Source of the DNA: Chromatiales bacterium
GTDB taxonomy: Bacteria; Pseudomonadota; Gammaproteobacteria; CAMYNG01
NCBI GenBank assembly: GCA_026990045.1
Contig: JALSIK010000097.1
Location: 1-26,774, forward strand
Direction of reading: 5' to 3'
DNA: 26,774 nt
Shown here: positions 1 to 7,712 of the stretch, in pieces
How positions within the stretch are numbered: position 1 is the stretch's first letter
Layout: each line of letters begins with the position of its first letter
Notes under the pieces: model-generated
Told to the model about the DNA's origin: nothing
The model's database searches: none
The model's input: the letters and a program-made list of their open reading frames with translations, nothing else
Position numbers and translations under genes: made by a program

Positions 1-748
1 CGGCATTGAGCGCCAGCAGGTTGGTCTGCTCGGCGATGCCGTTGATGACCTCCAGCACGCGGCCGATGTTCCCGCCCTCCGACTCCAGGTCGTTGATGAC
101 GCGGGTCACCTCCTCCACGCTGCCGGAGAGTCCGTCGATGGTGCACATGGTCTCCACCGTCACCAGCTTGGCGTCGTTGCCCTGGGCGTCGGCCTCGCGG
201 GTGGCCGCCTCGGCCTGCCCGGCGTTGCGCGCCACCTCCTGGGCGGTGGCGGCCAGCTCGTTGGCCGCGGCGACCACCTGCTCCACCTCGGCCTGTTGGC
301 GCTGGGCCCCGTTCTCGGCCCCGGCCGCCACTTCCTGCAGCCGTTCCACCACGGCGGCCACCTCGCCCGCCACCGTGCCCACCGCCTCCACCATGCGCCG
401 GAGGCCGTCGGCGGCGGCGTCGATGCCCCGCGCCACCTTGCCCAGGGCGTCGCCGCTGTCGAACCCGCAGCGCTGGTCCAGCCGGCCCCGGGCCAGGGCG
501 TCCGCCACCCGGGCCATGGCCTCCAGGCGCCGCCCCAGCAGGCGCCGGAACAGCACGAAGTTGCCCCAGCCCACCAGCAGGCCGAAGGCGAAGCACAGTG
601 CCGCGAAGGTGGTGAAACGGTCCCCGGGCCAGCCGCCCAGGCCCTTGACCAGCCACGGGAACACCAGCCCCGCGGCCCCGCCCAGCGCCAGCATCGCCCA
701 CAGCAGGCGGCGCAGGACCGAGGGCGGCCGGTTTTTTCGTCGTGCCAT
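1..748 (-). CDS. Methyl-accepting chemotaxis protein, N-terminal part (runs off window start)
   Basis: This is a membrane chemoreceptor that would signal to CheA/CheW. It reads on the minus strand from an ATG at 748, preceded by a GGGGGAG ribosome site, and leaves the window at base 1, so only about 249 residues are visible. Two hydrophobic segments (about residues 13-33 and 44-66) are separated by only a dozen residues, so there is essentially no periplasmic sensor domain. A HAMP-like linker (about 67-120) follows, then the start of the signalling coiled coil. The last visible residues, VINGIAEQTNLLALNA, are the hallmark of the MCP hairpin tip region. The family is certain; the ligand is unknown, and the lack of an outer domain suggests sensing of an internal or membrane signal (inference). 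It is divergent from ettA. Confidence 0.93.
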   Translation of the reverse strand, partial: MARRKNRPPSVLRRLLWAMLALGGAAGLVFPWLVKGLGGWPGDRFTTFAALCFAFGLLVGWGNFVLFRRLLGRRLEAMARVADALARGRLDQRCGFDSGDALGKVARGIDAAADGLRRMVEAVGTVAGEVAAVVERLQEVAAGAENGAQRQQAEVEQVVAAANELAATAQEVARNAGQAEAATREADAQGNDAKLVTVETMCTIDGLSGSVEEVTRVINDLESEGGNIGRVLEVINGIAEQTNLLALNA

Positions 749-823
749 GTCGCGCTCCCCCGTTTCACGAGGTTCTTCCTTCCATATCGTCGCCGCCGCC
801 CGCCGGCTTGAGCCCGGGACGCC

Positions 824-852
824 TGCACGGCGCCCCCGGAACCCGTTACAAT
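824..852 (+). promoter_or_regulatory. Probable sigma-70 promoter of ettA
   Basis: A good -10 box TACAAT (847-852) lies 17 bp after a weak -35 TGCACG (824-829). Predicted transcription start is near 859, giving a leader of about 31 nt before the ettA ATG at 890. Sequence match only. Confidence 0.45.
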
Positions 853-889
853 TGCGTCCCCGCGGCGGCGAGAAGCCGGGAAACGAGCC

Positions 890-2557
890 ATGGCGCAGTA
901 CATCTACACCATGAACCGGGTGACCAAGGTGGTGCCGCCCCGGCGCACCATCCTCAAGGACATCTCCCTGTCCTTCTTTCCCGGGGCCAAGATCGGCGTG
1001 CTGGGCCTCAACGGCGCCGGCAAGTCCACCCTGCTGCGCATCATGGCCGGGGTGGACACCGAGTACGAGGGCGAGGCCCGGCCCCAGCCCGGCATACGCA
1101 TCGGCTACCTGCCCCAGGAGCCCGAACTGGACCCGGCCAGGGACGTGCGCGGCAACGTGGAGGACGGCGTGGCCGAGATCAAGCAGGCCCTGGCGCGCCT
1201 GGAGGAGATCTACGCCGCCTACGCCGAGCCCGATGCCGACTTCGACGCCCTGGCCGCCGAGCAGGCGGCGCTGGAAAACCTGGTCCAGGCCGCCGACGGC
1301 CACAACCTGGACCGGACCCTGGAGATCGCGGCCGAGGCCCTGCGGCTGCCGCCCTGGGACGCCGACGTCACCAGGCTGTCCGGCGGCGAGCGCCGGCGGG
1401 TGGCCCTGTGCCGGCTGCTGCTGTCGCGGCCCGACATGCTTCTGCTGGACGAACCCACCAACCACCTGGACGCCGAATCGGTGGCCTGGCTGGAGCGCTT
1501 CCTGCACGAGTACCCGGGCACGGTGGTGGCGGTGACCCACGACCGCTACTTCCTGGACAACGTGGCCGGCTGGATCCTGGAGCTGGACCGCGGCGAGGGC
1601 ATCCCCTGGGAGGGCAACTACTCGTCCTGGCTGGAGCAGAAGGAGAAGCGCCTGGAGATGGAGCAGAAACAGGAACAGGCGCGCCTCAAGGCCATGAAGG
1701 CGGAGCTGGAATGGGTCCGCTCCAACCCCAAGGGCCGCCACGCCAAGAGCAAGGCCCGCCTGGCCCGGTTCGAGGAGCTGGCCTCCAAGAGCTACCAGAA
1801 GCGCAACGAAACCAACGAGATCTTCATTCCCCCCGGGCCCCGCCTGGGCGAGCTGGTGATCGAGGCCCGGAACCTGCGCAAGGGCTTCGGCGACCGCCTG
1901 CTCATCGACGGGCTATCCTTCAACCTGCCCCGGGGCGGCATCGTCGGCGTCATCGGCCCCAACGGTGCGGGCAAGACCACCCTGTTCCGCATGATCACCG
2001 GCCAGGAGCAGCCCGACGGCGGCGAGTTGCGCCTGGGAGAGACCGTGAAGCTGGCCTACGTGGACCAGAGCCGGGACAGCCTGGCCCCGGACAAGACGGT
2101 GTGGGAGGAGATCTCGGGCGGCCACGACCTCATCGAGGTGGGCGACTTCCAGATCAACTCGCGGGCCTACGTCTCCCGTTTCAACTTCCGCGGCGCCGAC
2201 CAGCAGAAGCGGGTGGGCGACCTGTCCGGCGGCGAGCGCAACCGCGTCCACCTGGCCAAGCTGCTGCGCTCCGGGGGCAACGTGCTGCTGCTGGACGAGC
2301 CCACCAACGACCTGGACGTGGAGACGTTGCGCGCGCTGGAGGAGGCGCTGCTGGAGTTCCCGGGCTGCGCGGTGGTGATCTCACACGACCGCTGGTTCCT
2401 GGACCGCATCGCCACCCACATCCTCGCCTTCGAGGGTGACAGCCACGTGGAATGGTTCGAGGGCAACTACGCCGACTACGAGGCCGACCGCGCACGGCGC
2501 CTGGGCGAGGACGCCGCCCAGCCCCACCGCATCCGCTACAAGCGCCTGAGCGCCTGA
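890..2557 (+). CDS. ettA: Energy-dependent translational throttle protein EttA (ABC-F ATPase)
   Basis: Cytoplasmic ABC-F protein. In E. coli EttA binds the ribosomal E site and gates entry into elongation according to the ATP/ADP ratio. The product is 555 aa, the same length as E. coli EttA, and begins MAQYIYTMNRV as that family does. It has two ABC domains. The first has Walker A GLNGAGKS (39-46), signature LSGGER (163-168) and Walker B DEPTNHLD (187-194). The second has Walker A GPNGAGKT (356-363), signature LSGGER (445-450) and DEPTNDLD (469-476). Between them is a charged, helical linker (about 240-300, rich in EKRLEMEQKQEQ and NPKGRHAKSKARL), the P-site tRNA interaction segment. There are no transmembrane segments. 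The ribosome site is weak (GGGAAA upstream of the ATG). The gene ends 9 bp before the convergent DUF6763 gene. Confidence 0.96.
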   Translation: MAQYIYTMNRVTKVVPPRRTILKDISLSFFPGAKIGVLGLNGAGKSTLLRIMAGVDTEYEGEARPQPGIRIGYLPQEPELDPARDVRGNVEDGVAEIKQALARLEEIYAAYAEPDADFDALAAEQAALENLVQAADGHNLDRTLEIAAEALRLPPWDADVTRLSGGERRRVALCRLLLSRPDMLLLDEPTNHLDAESVAWLERFLHEYPGTVVAVTHDRYFLDNVAGWILELDRGEGIPWEGNYSSWLEQKEKRLEMEQKQEQARLKAMKAELEWVRSNPKGRHAKSKARLARFEELASKSYQKRNETNEIFIPPGPRLGELVIEARNLRKGFGDRLLIDGLSFNLPRGGIVGVIGPNGAGKTTLFRMITGQEQPDGGELRLGETVKLAYVDQSRDSLAPDKTVWEEISGGHDLIEVGDFQINSRAYVSRFNFRGADQQKRVGDLSGGERNRVHLAKLLRSGGNVLLLDEPTNDLDVETLRALEEALLEFPGCAVVISHDRWFLDRIATHILAFEGDSHVEWFEGNYADYEADRARRLGEDAAQPHRIRYKRLSA

Positions 2558-2566
2558 CGCCGCCGG

Positions 2567-2830
2567 TTACTGCAGCTCGCGGAACTCGCTGCCACCGTCG
2601 AGGAAATAGAGTTCGTCCTCGCCGTACTCCTGCAGGACCTCCGACCACTCCAGCGGCTGCTCGGCGGGATGCAGCTCGAGGAAATACCAGGTCTCCATGT
2701 CGAATTCCTCGATCTCGCCGTCGGCGTACTGCACCTCGACGGAGTCCGCGTCGGCATCGAGCACCTGGAACACCCGGCGCTCCAGGTCCTGGTACCACTG
2801 CCCAACCACCGGTTCGAATGGGGTCGACAT
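2567..2830 (-). CDS. Small conserved protein, DUF6763-like (87 aa)
   Basis: An acidic soluble protein of 87 residues, function unknown. It starts MSTPFEPVVGQWYQDLE and contains VEVQYADGEIEEFDMETWY. This resembles the small gammaproteobacterial family I recall as DUF6763 (pattern: WY followed by a DGDIEE-type acidic turn). The ATG at 2830 was chosen because a near-perfect Shine-Dalgarno (GGAGGTGAT) lies 5-6 nt upstream; the longer in-frame extension lacks this. There is no signal peptide, membrane segment or cysteine pair. It stands alone, convergent with ettA, and is probably transcribed from the 256-bp gap upstream, which carries an inverted repeat. The family name is from memory and less certain than the gene itself. 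Confidence 0.85.
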   Translation of the reverse strand: MSTPFEPVVGQWYQDLERRVFQVLDADADSVEVQYADGEIEEFDMETWYFLELHPAEQPLEWSEVLQEYGEDELYFLDGGSEFRELQ

Positions 2831-2905
2831 GGTAATCACCTCCCTCGTACTGGATGGAACACGACGACGGGTTGCGATGCCGGGCCGAAATGCCGGACGA
2901 CTCAG

Positions 2906-2932
2906 CCGGTGCATGTCTAACCATAGCACCGG
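2906..2932. repeat. Inverted repeat upstream of the DUF6763 gene
   Basis: Perfect 7-bp arms CCGGTGC (2906-2912) and GCACCGG (2926-2932) separated by 13 bp, about 76 bp upstream of the DUF6763 start. On the minus strand a TTGCAA (-35-like) lies just before it. It could be an operator dyad or a leader hairpin; no regulator can be named. Confidence 0.4.
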
Positions 2933-3035
2933 ATGTTGCAAAGAAAAGGCAGCAGAATGGCTGGAAATGCCGGGGACTTGTTGAGAAAACACCTGAAGCC
3001 GGCGCTGCAAGTGATTCATCGCACGGGCATTCGCA

Positions 3036-3067
3036 CCCCGCCGGCGCCGCCCGGGGCACCGGCGGGG
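3036..3067. terminator. Strong GC hairpin downstream of the DUF2914 gene
   Basis: Arms of 13 bp (3036-3048 with 3055-3067), perfect except for one G-T type pair, around a 6-nt loop. It lies about 20 bp past the stop of the minus-strand DUF2914 gene. A run of six T (on the minus strand) precedes rather than follows the stem, so it is not a canonical intrinsic terminator; it may act as a 3'-end stabilising hairpin. Confidence 0.4.
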
Positions 3068-3086
3068 AGGCGAAAAAATGCGCCCG

Positions 3087-3725
3087 TCAGGGCGTGGCCG
3101 GAGCCGGTTCCGGGGCCGGGGCCTCCGCCGCCGCCCGGTCCGCAGCAGGTTCCGCGGTCGCGGGCCCGGCAGGCGCCGGGGCCGGCTGCACCTGGATGAC
3201 GTCCTCGGCGATGACCTCGCCGGCACCGTTGAGCACCGAGACCTTCCACTCGCCGGTCCAGGACGGATCCAGGTTCTTGGAAGACCACACCCGCCAGCGC
3301 GGCCCGCGCACGTCGAAGGTCACCTCGGCCATCACCTTGCCGTCGTGCTCCCAGCGGTGGGTGGCGGTCTGGCCCGCCATGTCGCGCAGTTCGGTGAAAT
3401 AGAACACCTTGCCGGTCTGGGGATCCACCATGTCCAGCCGGTCCACCGGCTCGCGCTCGGACACCCCGCTGGTGAACACCGAGCGGGTCACGCTGCCGCG
3501 CGAGAAACCCGCCTGTTCTTCCAGCGGCTCGGCCGCCGCCTGGGCCGCGGGCGCCGCCTCGGCCGGCGGTGCGTCCGCGGCCGGGGCCTGTGCCGCGGCG
3601 GCGGCGGGTTCGGTGGCGGTGCCGCCGGCCGCGGGTTGGGCATCGGCCGCGGCGGGCGCCCCGGTCTCGGCACCGGCCCACAGGGGCACGGCGGCCAGCA
3701 GTATCGGGATCAGGATTCTGTTCAT
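3087..3725 (-). CDS. Exported DUF2914-domain protein with Ala/Pro-rich flanks
   Basis: Secreted or periplasmic protein of 212 aa, role unknown. An N-terminal signal peptide (MNRILIPILLAAVPLWAGAE, cleavage probably after WAGA) is followed by an Ala/Pro/Glu-rich low-complexity stretch to about residue 75. The folded region (about 80-180) contains VFTSGVSEREPVDRL, THRWEHDGKVMAEV and WTGEWKVSVLNGAGEVI; this pattern of a beta-rich domain ending in W-x-V-x-V matches DUF2914. A second Ala/Pro-rich tail ends the protein. The ATG at 3725 has GGAGGGAG upstream; the in-frame extension beyond it has no ribosome site and would bury the signal peptide. It is divergent from hemH. The domain is recognised with good confidence; the function is not known. 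Confidence 0.85.
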   Translation of the reverse strand: MNRILIPILLAAVPLWAGAETGAPAAADAQPAAGGTATEPAAAAAQAPAADAPPAEAAPAAQAAAEPLEEQAGFSRGSVTRSVFTSGVSEREPVDRLDMVDPQTGKVFYFTELRDMAGQTATHRWEHDGKVMAEVTFDVRGPRWRVWSSKNLDPSWTGEWKVSVLNGAGEVIAEDVIQVQPAPAPAGPATAEPAADRAAAEAPAPEPAPATP

Positions 3726-3825
3726 GGGTGCTCCCTCCTCGGGGTTTATCGTTGTATGGCGTCCGTTCTTCCCCCTTGCGGGCCTGCGATCTGACTCCAA
3801 GGCCGGTCGCCCGGCCATGACCGCC

Positions 3826-3853
3826 GTCACACTTTGCGGGCGGGTGCTACAAT
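3826..3853 (+). promoter_or_regulatory. Promoter of hemH with almost no leader
   Basis: -35 GTCACA (3826-3831), 16-bp spacer, -10 TACAAT (3848-3853). Expected start of transcription is near 3860, only about 3 nt before the hemH ATG at 3863, where no Shine-Dalgarno is visible. Confidence 0.5.
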
Positions 3854-3862
3854 CGCCGCGCC

Positions 3863-4906
3863 ATGAACCGCAACCCCACGGAACCCCCCACCACCGGCGT
3901 GCTGCTGGTCAACCTGGGCACGCCCGAGGCACCCACGCCCGCGGCCCTGCGCCGCTACCTGGCCCGGTTCCTGTCCGACCCCCGGGTGGTGGACCTGCCC
4001 CGCTGGCTGTGGCGGCCGGTGCTCCACGGGGTGATCCTGCGCCTGCGCCCGCGCCGGGCCGCGCGGGCCTACCGCAAGGTGTGGACGGAGGCCGGCTCGC
4101 CCCTGCTGGCCATGGGCCGGCGCCAGGAAGCGGGCCTGCGCGATGCCCTGGAACAGCGTGTCCCCGGTGCGGCCGCCGTGGCACTGGGCATGCGCTACGG
4201 CGAACCCGCCATGGCCACGGCTCTGGAAACGCTGCGCCGGCGGGGACTGGAACGGCTGCTGGTGCTGCCCCTCTACCCCCAGTACTCGGGCGCCACCACC
4301 GGCTCCACCTTCGACGAGCTGGCCCGGGTGCTGCGGGGCTGGCGCCGGGTGCCGGAGCTGAGAATGGTGGCCGACTACCACGACTTCCCCCCCTACATCG
4401 AGGCCCTGGCCCGCAGCGTGCGCGAGGTGTGGGATCGGGACGGCGAGGCCGGGCGCCTGCTGTTCTCCTTCCACGGCGTGCCGCAACGCTGGATCAGGGC
4501 AGGCGACCCGTACCTGGAGCAGTGCCGGACCACCGCCCGCCTGGTGGCGCAGCGACTGGGCCTGGAGGAAGAACGCTGGGCGCTGGCCTTCCAGTCACGC
4601 TTCGGCCGCGAGGCGTGGCTGGAACCGGCCACCGACGCGACCCTGCGCGCGTGGGCGCGGGAGGGCGTGCGCCGCGCGGACGTGATCTGCCCGGGCTTCG
4701 CCGCCGACTGCCTGGAGACGCTGGAGGAGATCGCCCTGCAGGCGCGGGAGACCTTCCTCGCCGCCGGCGGCGAGGCGTTCCGCTACATCCCCGCGCTCAA
4801 CGATGCGCCGGACCACCTGGCCGCCCTGGCGGCCCTGGTGGAACGCCACGCCTGCGGCTGGCCGGGTTTCCCTGCCCAGCCCCCGGGGCCCCTGGCAGGA
4901 TGTTGA
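3863..4906 (+). CDS. hemH: Ferrochelatase
   Basis: Inserts Fe2+ into protoporphyrin IX, the last step of protoheme synthesis, in the cytoplasm or at the inner membrane face. The product is 347 aa, normal for bacterial ferrochelatases. The N-terminal VLLVNLGTPEAPT, the central LPLYPQYSGATTGSTFDEL, the catalytic-histidine motif FSFHGVP (His204), FQSRFGRE, and GFAADCLETLEEI are all intact. The start is the ATG at 3863, just after a -10 box, so translation may be leaderless. The last codons (Ala-Gly-Cys-stop) lie at the edge of the four-hairpin repeat, which supplies the TGA. The C-terminal tail after PALND...LVERHAC is proline/glycine-rich and may be partly repeat-derived. The neighbour soxB is convergent. 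Confidence 0.96.
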   Translation: MNRNPTEPPTTGVLLVNLGTPEAPTPAALRRYLARFLSDPRVVDLPRWLWRPVLHGVILRLRPRRAARAYRKVWTEAGSPLLAMGRRQEAGLRDALEQRVPGAAAVALGMRYGEPAMATALETLRRRGLERLLVLPLYPQYSGATTGSTFDELARVLRGWRRVPELRMVADYHDFPPYIEALARSVREVWDRDGEAGRLLFSFHGVPQRWIRAGDPYLEQCRTTARLVAQRLGLEEERWALAFQSRFGREAWLEPATDATLRAWAREGVRRADVICPGFAADCLETLEEIALQARETFLAAGGEAFRYIPALNDAPDHLAALAALVERHACGWPGFPAQPPGPLAGC

Positions 4907-4932
4907 AAAAGGCCGTCCTGGCCTTTTTCAAC
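4902..4932. terminator. Bidirectional terminator hairpin between hemH and soxB
   Basis: Stem arms GTTGAAAAAGGCC and GGCCTTTTTCAAC pair perfectly over 13 bp around a GTCCT loop. The T-run sits inside the descending arm on both strands, so it can serve hemH and, after the other hairpins, soxB. The hemH TGA lies inside the left arm (4904-4906). Confidence 0.6.
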
Positions 4933-5022
4933 GCGCCGAACCCGGCACAGGTCCGGGTTCGGCTACGCCGAATCAAGCGCTTGCGCGCTCGATTCGCGGG
5001 CGGGGCATCCCTGCCCCGCCCC
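4902..5022 (+). repeat. Four-hairpin dispersed repeat, copy 1
   Basis: About 120 bp composed of four successive stem-loops. H1 is 4902-4932 (13-bp stem, loop 5). H2 is 4936-4962 (10-bp stem, loop 7). H3 is 4969-4996 (11-bp stem with one mismatch, loop 6). H4 is 4998-5021 (10-bp stem, loop 4). It is nearly identical to 14071-14192 in opposite orientation: I count about nine differences, only one in a stem. It fills the gap between hemH and soxB and overlaps the hemH stop codon. It encodes no protein. Confidence 0.93.
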
Positions 5023-5035
5023 AGCCCCTAGCCCC

Positions 5036-6847
5036 TTACACAGGGTAATCCGCGATGCCCGGGTTGCCCTCGGCGCCGATGATCCTGGGGGTGTTGAGCT
5101 TCTTGATCCTGGCCACCTTCTGGTCGCGCAGGTACTCGGCCACCACCTCCCACACCGGCGGCCCGGGGGACTTGGCCCCCACCGTGGCCCAGCCCGCCAC
5201 CTTGTAGGTCTTGTCGGGCTCGATGGGGGTGCCGTCGTCCAGGCGCATGTCCTTGATGCGGGACCCCATGGTGCCGGTGAGGTCCATGGTGTAGTCCATG
5301 CCGCCCACGCGCACCATGTCGCCGCCCTGCTGCTTGTAGGGATCGGCGTTGAACAGGTTGTCGGCCACGTCCTCCAGGATCAGCTTGAGGTCCGAGCCCT
5401 TCATGTCCCGCACGTAGGTCTCGGGATAGGTCATGCAGGTCTGGTCCAGCACGTTGTCCATGGTGATGCTCTGGCCCGGCAGCACCGTGGTGCCCCAGCG
5501 GAAGCCCGGCGAGAGGGAGATCTGGGCATCGAGCTGGACGCGCAGGGCATCGCAGATGATCTGGTCGAAGGTGCCGTTGAAGTTGCCGCGGCGGTACAGC
5601 AGGGTGTCGGCCACCGCCAGTTCCTCGCGCAGCTGCTTGAGGTAGGGCGCCCGCACCTCGTCGATGTAGGCGGCCATGGCCTTGTCCGGCTCCAGGAAGT
5701 TGGAGAACACCGGCAGCAGCTTGTAGCGGAAGTCCTGCACCTTGCCGTTGCGCACGTCGAGCTGCATCACGCCCAGGAACTTGCCGTTGGAACCGGCGTT
5801 GGTGACCAGGGTCTGGCCGCCGGCGTTCTTGACCACGCTGGGCGCCGGCACGCCGTCGTGGGTGTGACCGCCGAAGATGACGTCGATGCCGGTGACCCGG
5901 CTGGCCATCTTGAGGTCCACGTCCATGCCGTTGTGGGAGATGACCACCACCACGTCGGGCTTCTCGTGTTCCCGCACGGCGTCCACCGTCGCCTGCATCT
6001 CCCGCTCGCGGATGCCGAAGGTCCAGTCCGGGATGAACCGCTGGGGATTGGCGATGGGCGTGTAGGGGAAGGCCTGGCCGATGACCGCCACCCGCACGCC
6101 GCCCAGGTCCTTGATGGTGTAGGGCTTGAAGGCCCGCTGGCTGTCCTCGTCGTAACCGGCAAAATCCGCGAACCGGTAGTCGAAGGAAGCCTCGTCGCGC
6201 ACGAATACGTTCTGGGCCACGAAGTCGCCCTTGAATGCCTGGACGTTGGCGATGACCTCCTTGGCCAGGTAGGTGTACTCCCAGTGGCCGGTCATCACGT
6301 CCACGCCGAGACGGTTGCAGGCCTCCACCATGTCACGACCCCGGGTCCACAGGGCGGTGCCGGATCCCTGCCAGGTGTCGCCGCCGTCCAGCAGCAGGGT
6401 CTTGTCCGGGCCGTGGTCGGCGCGCAGCTTCTTGACCAGCGTGGCCAGGTGGGCAAAGCCCCCCACCTTGCCGTACTGCTGGGCGGCCTCGACGAAGTTC
6501 AGGTAGGTGAAGGCGTGGGCCTCCGGCGTGTCGGGCCTGATGCCGAAATGCTCCAGCAGCTTCTTCCCCACCAGGTGGGGCGGCTTGCCGAAGGAGCCGC
6601 CCAGTCCCAGGTTGACGTTGGGCTCCCGGAAATAGATGGGCAGGAGCTGGGCATGGCAGTCGGTCATGTGCATGAGGGTGACGTTGCCGAACCTGGGCAG
6701 ATCGTACATGCCCGCTCCGGCCCGGCCCGCCGCCGGCGCCGCGGCCTTCTTGCCGGCCCCGGGCTTGGAATCGCAGCCGGGCAGCATGCCGGCGGCGGCG
6801 GCCAGGCCCATGATCTGGATGAATTCGCGACGGCTCAGTGACGACAT
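5036..6847 (-). CDS. soxB: Thiosulfohydrolase SoxB of the Sox sulfur-oxidation pathway
   Basis: SoxB hydrolyses the terminal sulfonate of S-thiosulfonated SoxY, releasing sulfate, in the periplasm. The product is 603 aa. The N-terminus SRREFIQIMG (twin Arg6-Arg7) is a Tat signal, followed by a hydrophobic stretch and MLPGC, a lipobox-like site at Cys25, then an Ala/Gly/Lys/Pro linker to about residue 46. The two-metal phosphoesterase/5'-nucleotidase fold shows MTDCHAQ (Asp63, His65), LLDGGDTWQGSG, TGHWEYTY, VVVISHNGMD and FGGHTHDG (326-332), as in SoxB; the C-terminal substrate domain is complete. The ATG at 6847 has AAGGAGG 8 nt upstream. No soxX, A, Y, Z, C or D is visible nearby. It lies downstream of msrPQ on the same strand after a 256-bp gap and is probably transcribed separately. 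Confidence 0.95.
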   Translation of the reverse strand: MSSLSRREFIQIMGLAAAAGMLPGCDSKPGAGKKAAAPAAGRAGAGMYDLPRFGNVTLMHMTDCHAQLLPIYFREPNVNLGLGGSFGKPPHLVGKKLLEHFGIRPDTPEAHAFTYLNFVEAAQQYGKVGGFAHLATLVKKLRADHGPDKTLLLDGGDTWQGSGTALWTRGRDMVEACNRLGVDVMTGHWEYTYLAKEVIANVQAFKGDFVAQNVFVRDEASFDYRFADFAGYDEDSQRAFKPYTIKDLGGVRVAVIGQAFPYTPIANPQRFIPDWTFGIREREMQATVDAVREHEKPDVVVVISHNGMDVDLKMASRVTGIDVIFGGHTHDGVPAPSVVKNAGGQTLVTNAGSNGKFLGVMQLDVRNGKVQDFRYKLLPVFSNFLEPDKAMAAYIDEVRAPYLKQLREELAVADTLLYRRGNFNGTFDQIICDALRVQLDAQISLSPGFRWGTTVLPGQSITMDNVLDQTCMTYPETYVRDMKGSDLKLILEDVADNLFNADPYKQQGGDMVRVGGMDYTMDLTGTMGSRIKDMRLDDGTPIEPDKTYKVAGWATVGAKSPGPPVWEVVAEYLRDQKVARIKKLNTPRIIGAEGNPGIADYPV

Positions 6848-7103
6848 GGAAGCGCCTCCTTCAGTTTTCAGCGGCGGGTAGCCTGTTCTGTTTCGTTATG
6901 CTGCGGGTCCAGTGGTGCCCGGCCCCGCAGGCCCGGTGCCGCATTCCGCTCCGGCACCGGCTTCGGCCCCGCGGGGAGCGATGGTACGGGCCGGAATGAT
7001 ACCCAATCATGCCTGCAGGCGCACCCGTGGCCCCCGCCCCTTCCAGGTGCAGGGTGCAAAGCGCAACGACCGGATTGCGAATTCCGATCCGGCATGAAAC
7101 GGG
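6848..7103. other. Non-coding gap between msrQ and soxB
   Basis: 256 bp with no supported gene. On the minus strand a -10-like TATCAT occurs at 7001-6996, but no matching -35 is evident, so I do not call a promoter. The region must carry the soxB control signals if soxB is not read from msrPQ. Confidence 0.5.
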
Positions 7104-7712
7104 TCAGGAATCATGCTGCCGGCCCACCGCCACCGGCCGCCACCGCACGCGCGCGAGCAACAGGAGCCCCAGCAGCAAGGCATAAACGAGGGGCGGCCGG
7201 ACATCCAGCTTGACCAGCCAGAAGAAGTGCAGGACCGCCAGGGCGGCGGCCACATGGACCAGGCGGTGCAGGCGCTTCCAGCGTCCGCCCAGGCGGCGCA
7301 TCATGCCGCGGGTGGAAGTGAGCGCCAGGGGCAGCAGCAGCAGCCAGGCGCTCATGCCCGCGGTGATGAACGGCCGCTTGAGGATGTCACGCCCGATCTC
7401 TGCCCAGGCGAAGAACTGGTCCAGCCACAGGTAGGAGGCGAGATGCACGGTGGCATAGAAGAAGGCATACAGCCCCAGCAGGCGGCGCAGCCGCTGCGGC
7501 CACCTCCAACCCGTCAGGCGCCGCAGAGGCGTCACCGCCAGCGTGACCAGCAGCAGGCGCAGGGCCCACTCACCGGTGCTGCGGGTGAAGACCTCGATGG
7601 GATTGGCCCCCAGGCGGTCCCGGGCCAGCCCCCAGGCCAGCCACAGCAACGGCGCCAGGCAGGCCAGCCACACCGCCAGCCTGATCCACACGAAACGATT
7701 CACCCCGCGCAC
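7104..7712 (-). CDS. msrQ: Heme-binding membrane subunit MsrQ of the periplasmic methionine sulfoxide reductase
   Basis: MsrQ is an inner-membrane b-type heme protein that passes electrons from the quinone pool or flavin reductase to MsrP. The product is 202 aa, typical of MsrQ. About six hydrophobic segments are seen, with histidines in YATVHLASYLW and LHRLVHVAAALAVLHFFW that fit the ferric-reductase-like heme ligands; the end is RWRPVAVGRQHDS. No ATG fits. The GTG at 7712 was chosen because AGGAGG (7725-7720) lies 7 nt upstream; GTGs at 7718 and 7703 are spaced worse. It follows msrP on the same strand after 142 bp that contain a small hairpin. Confidence 0.9.
   Translation of the reverse strand: MRGVNRFVWIRLAVWLACLAPLLWLAWGLARDRLGANPIEVFTRSTGEWALRLLLVTLAVTPLRRLTGWRWPQRLRRLLGLYAFFYATVHLASYLWLDQFFAWAEIGRDILKRPFITAGMSAWLLLLPLALTSTRGMMRRLGGRWKRLHRLVHVAAALAVLHFFWLVKLDVRPPLVYALLLGLLLLARVRWRPVAVGRQHDS

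Noticed and set aside
742..2439. Long plus-strand frame overlapping ettA
   Set aside because: Out of frame with an intact EttA; it is rich in Arg, Gly, Pro and Ala and has no motifs.
4902..5022. Repeat considered as a degraded IS element or tRNA-like gene
   Set aside because: No coding remnant, no tRNA cloverleaf; the four independent hairpins explain the sequence.
5036..6847. A complete sox operon
   Set aside because: Only soxB is present; neighbours on both sides are unrelated to Sox carriers.
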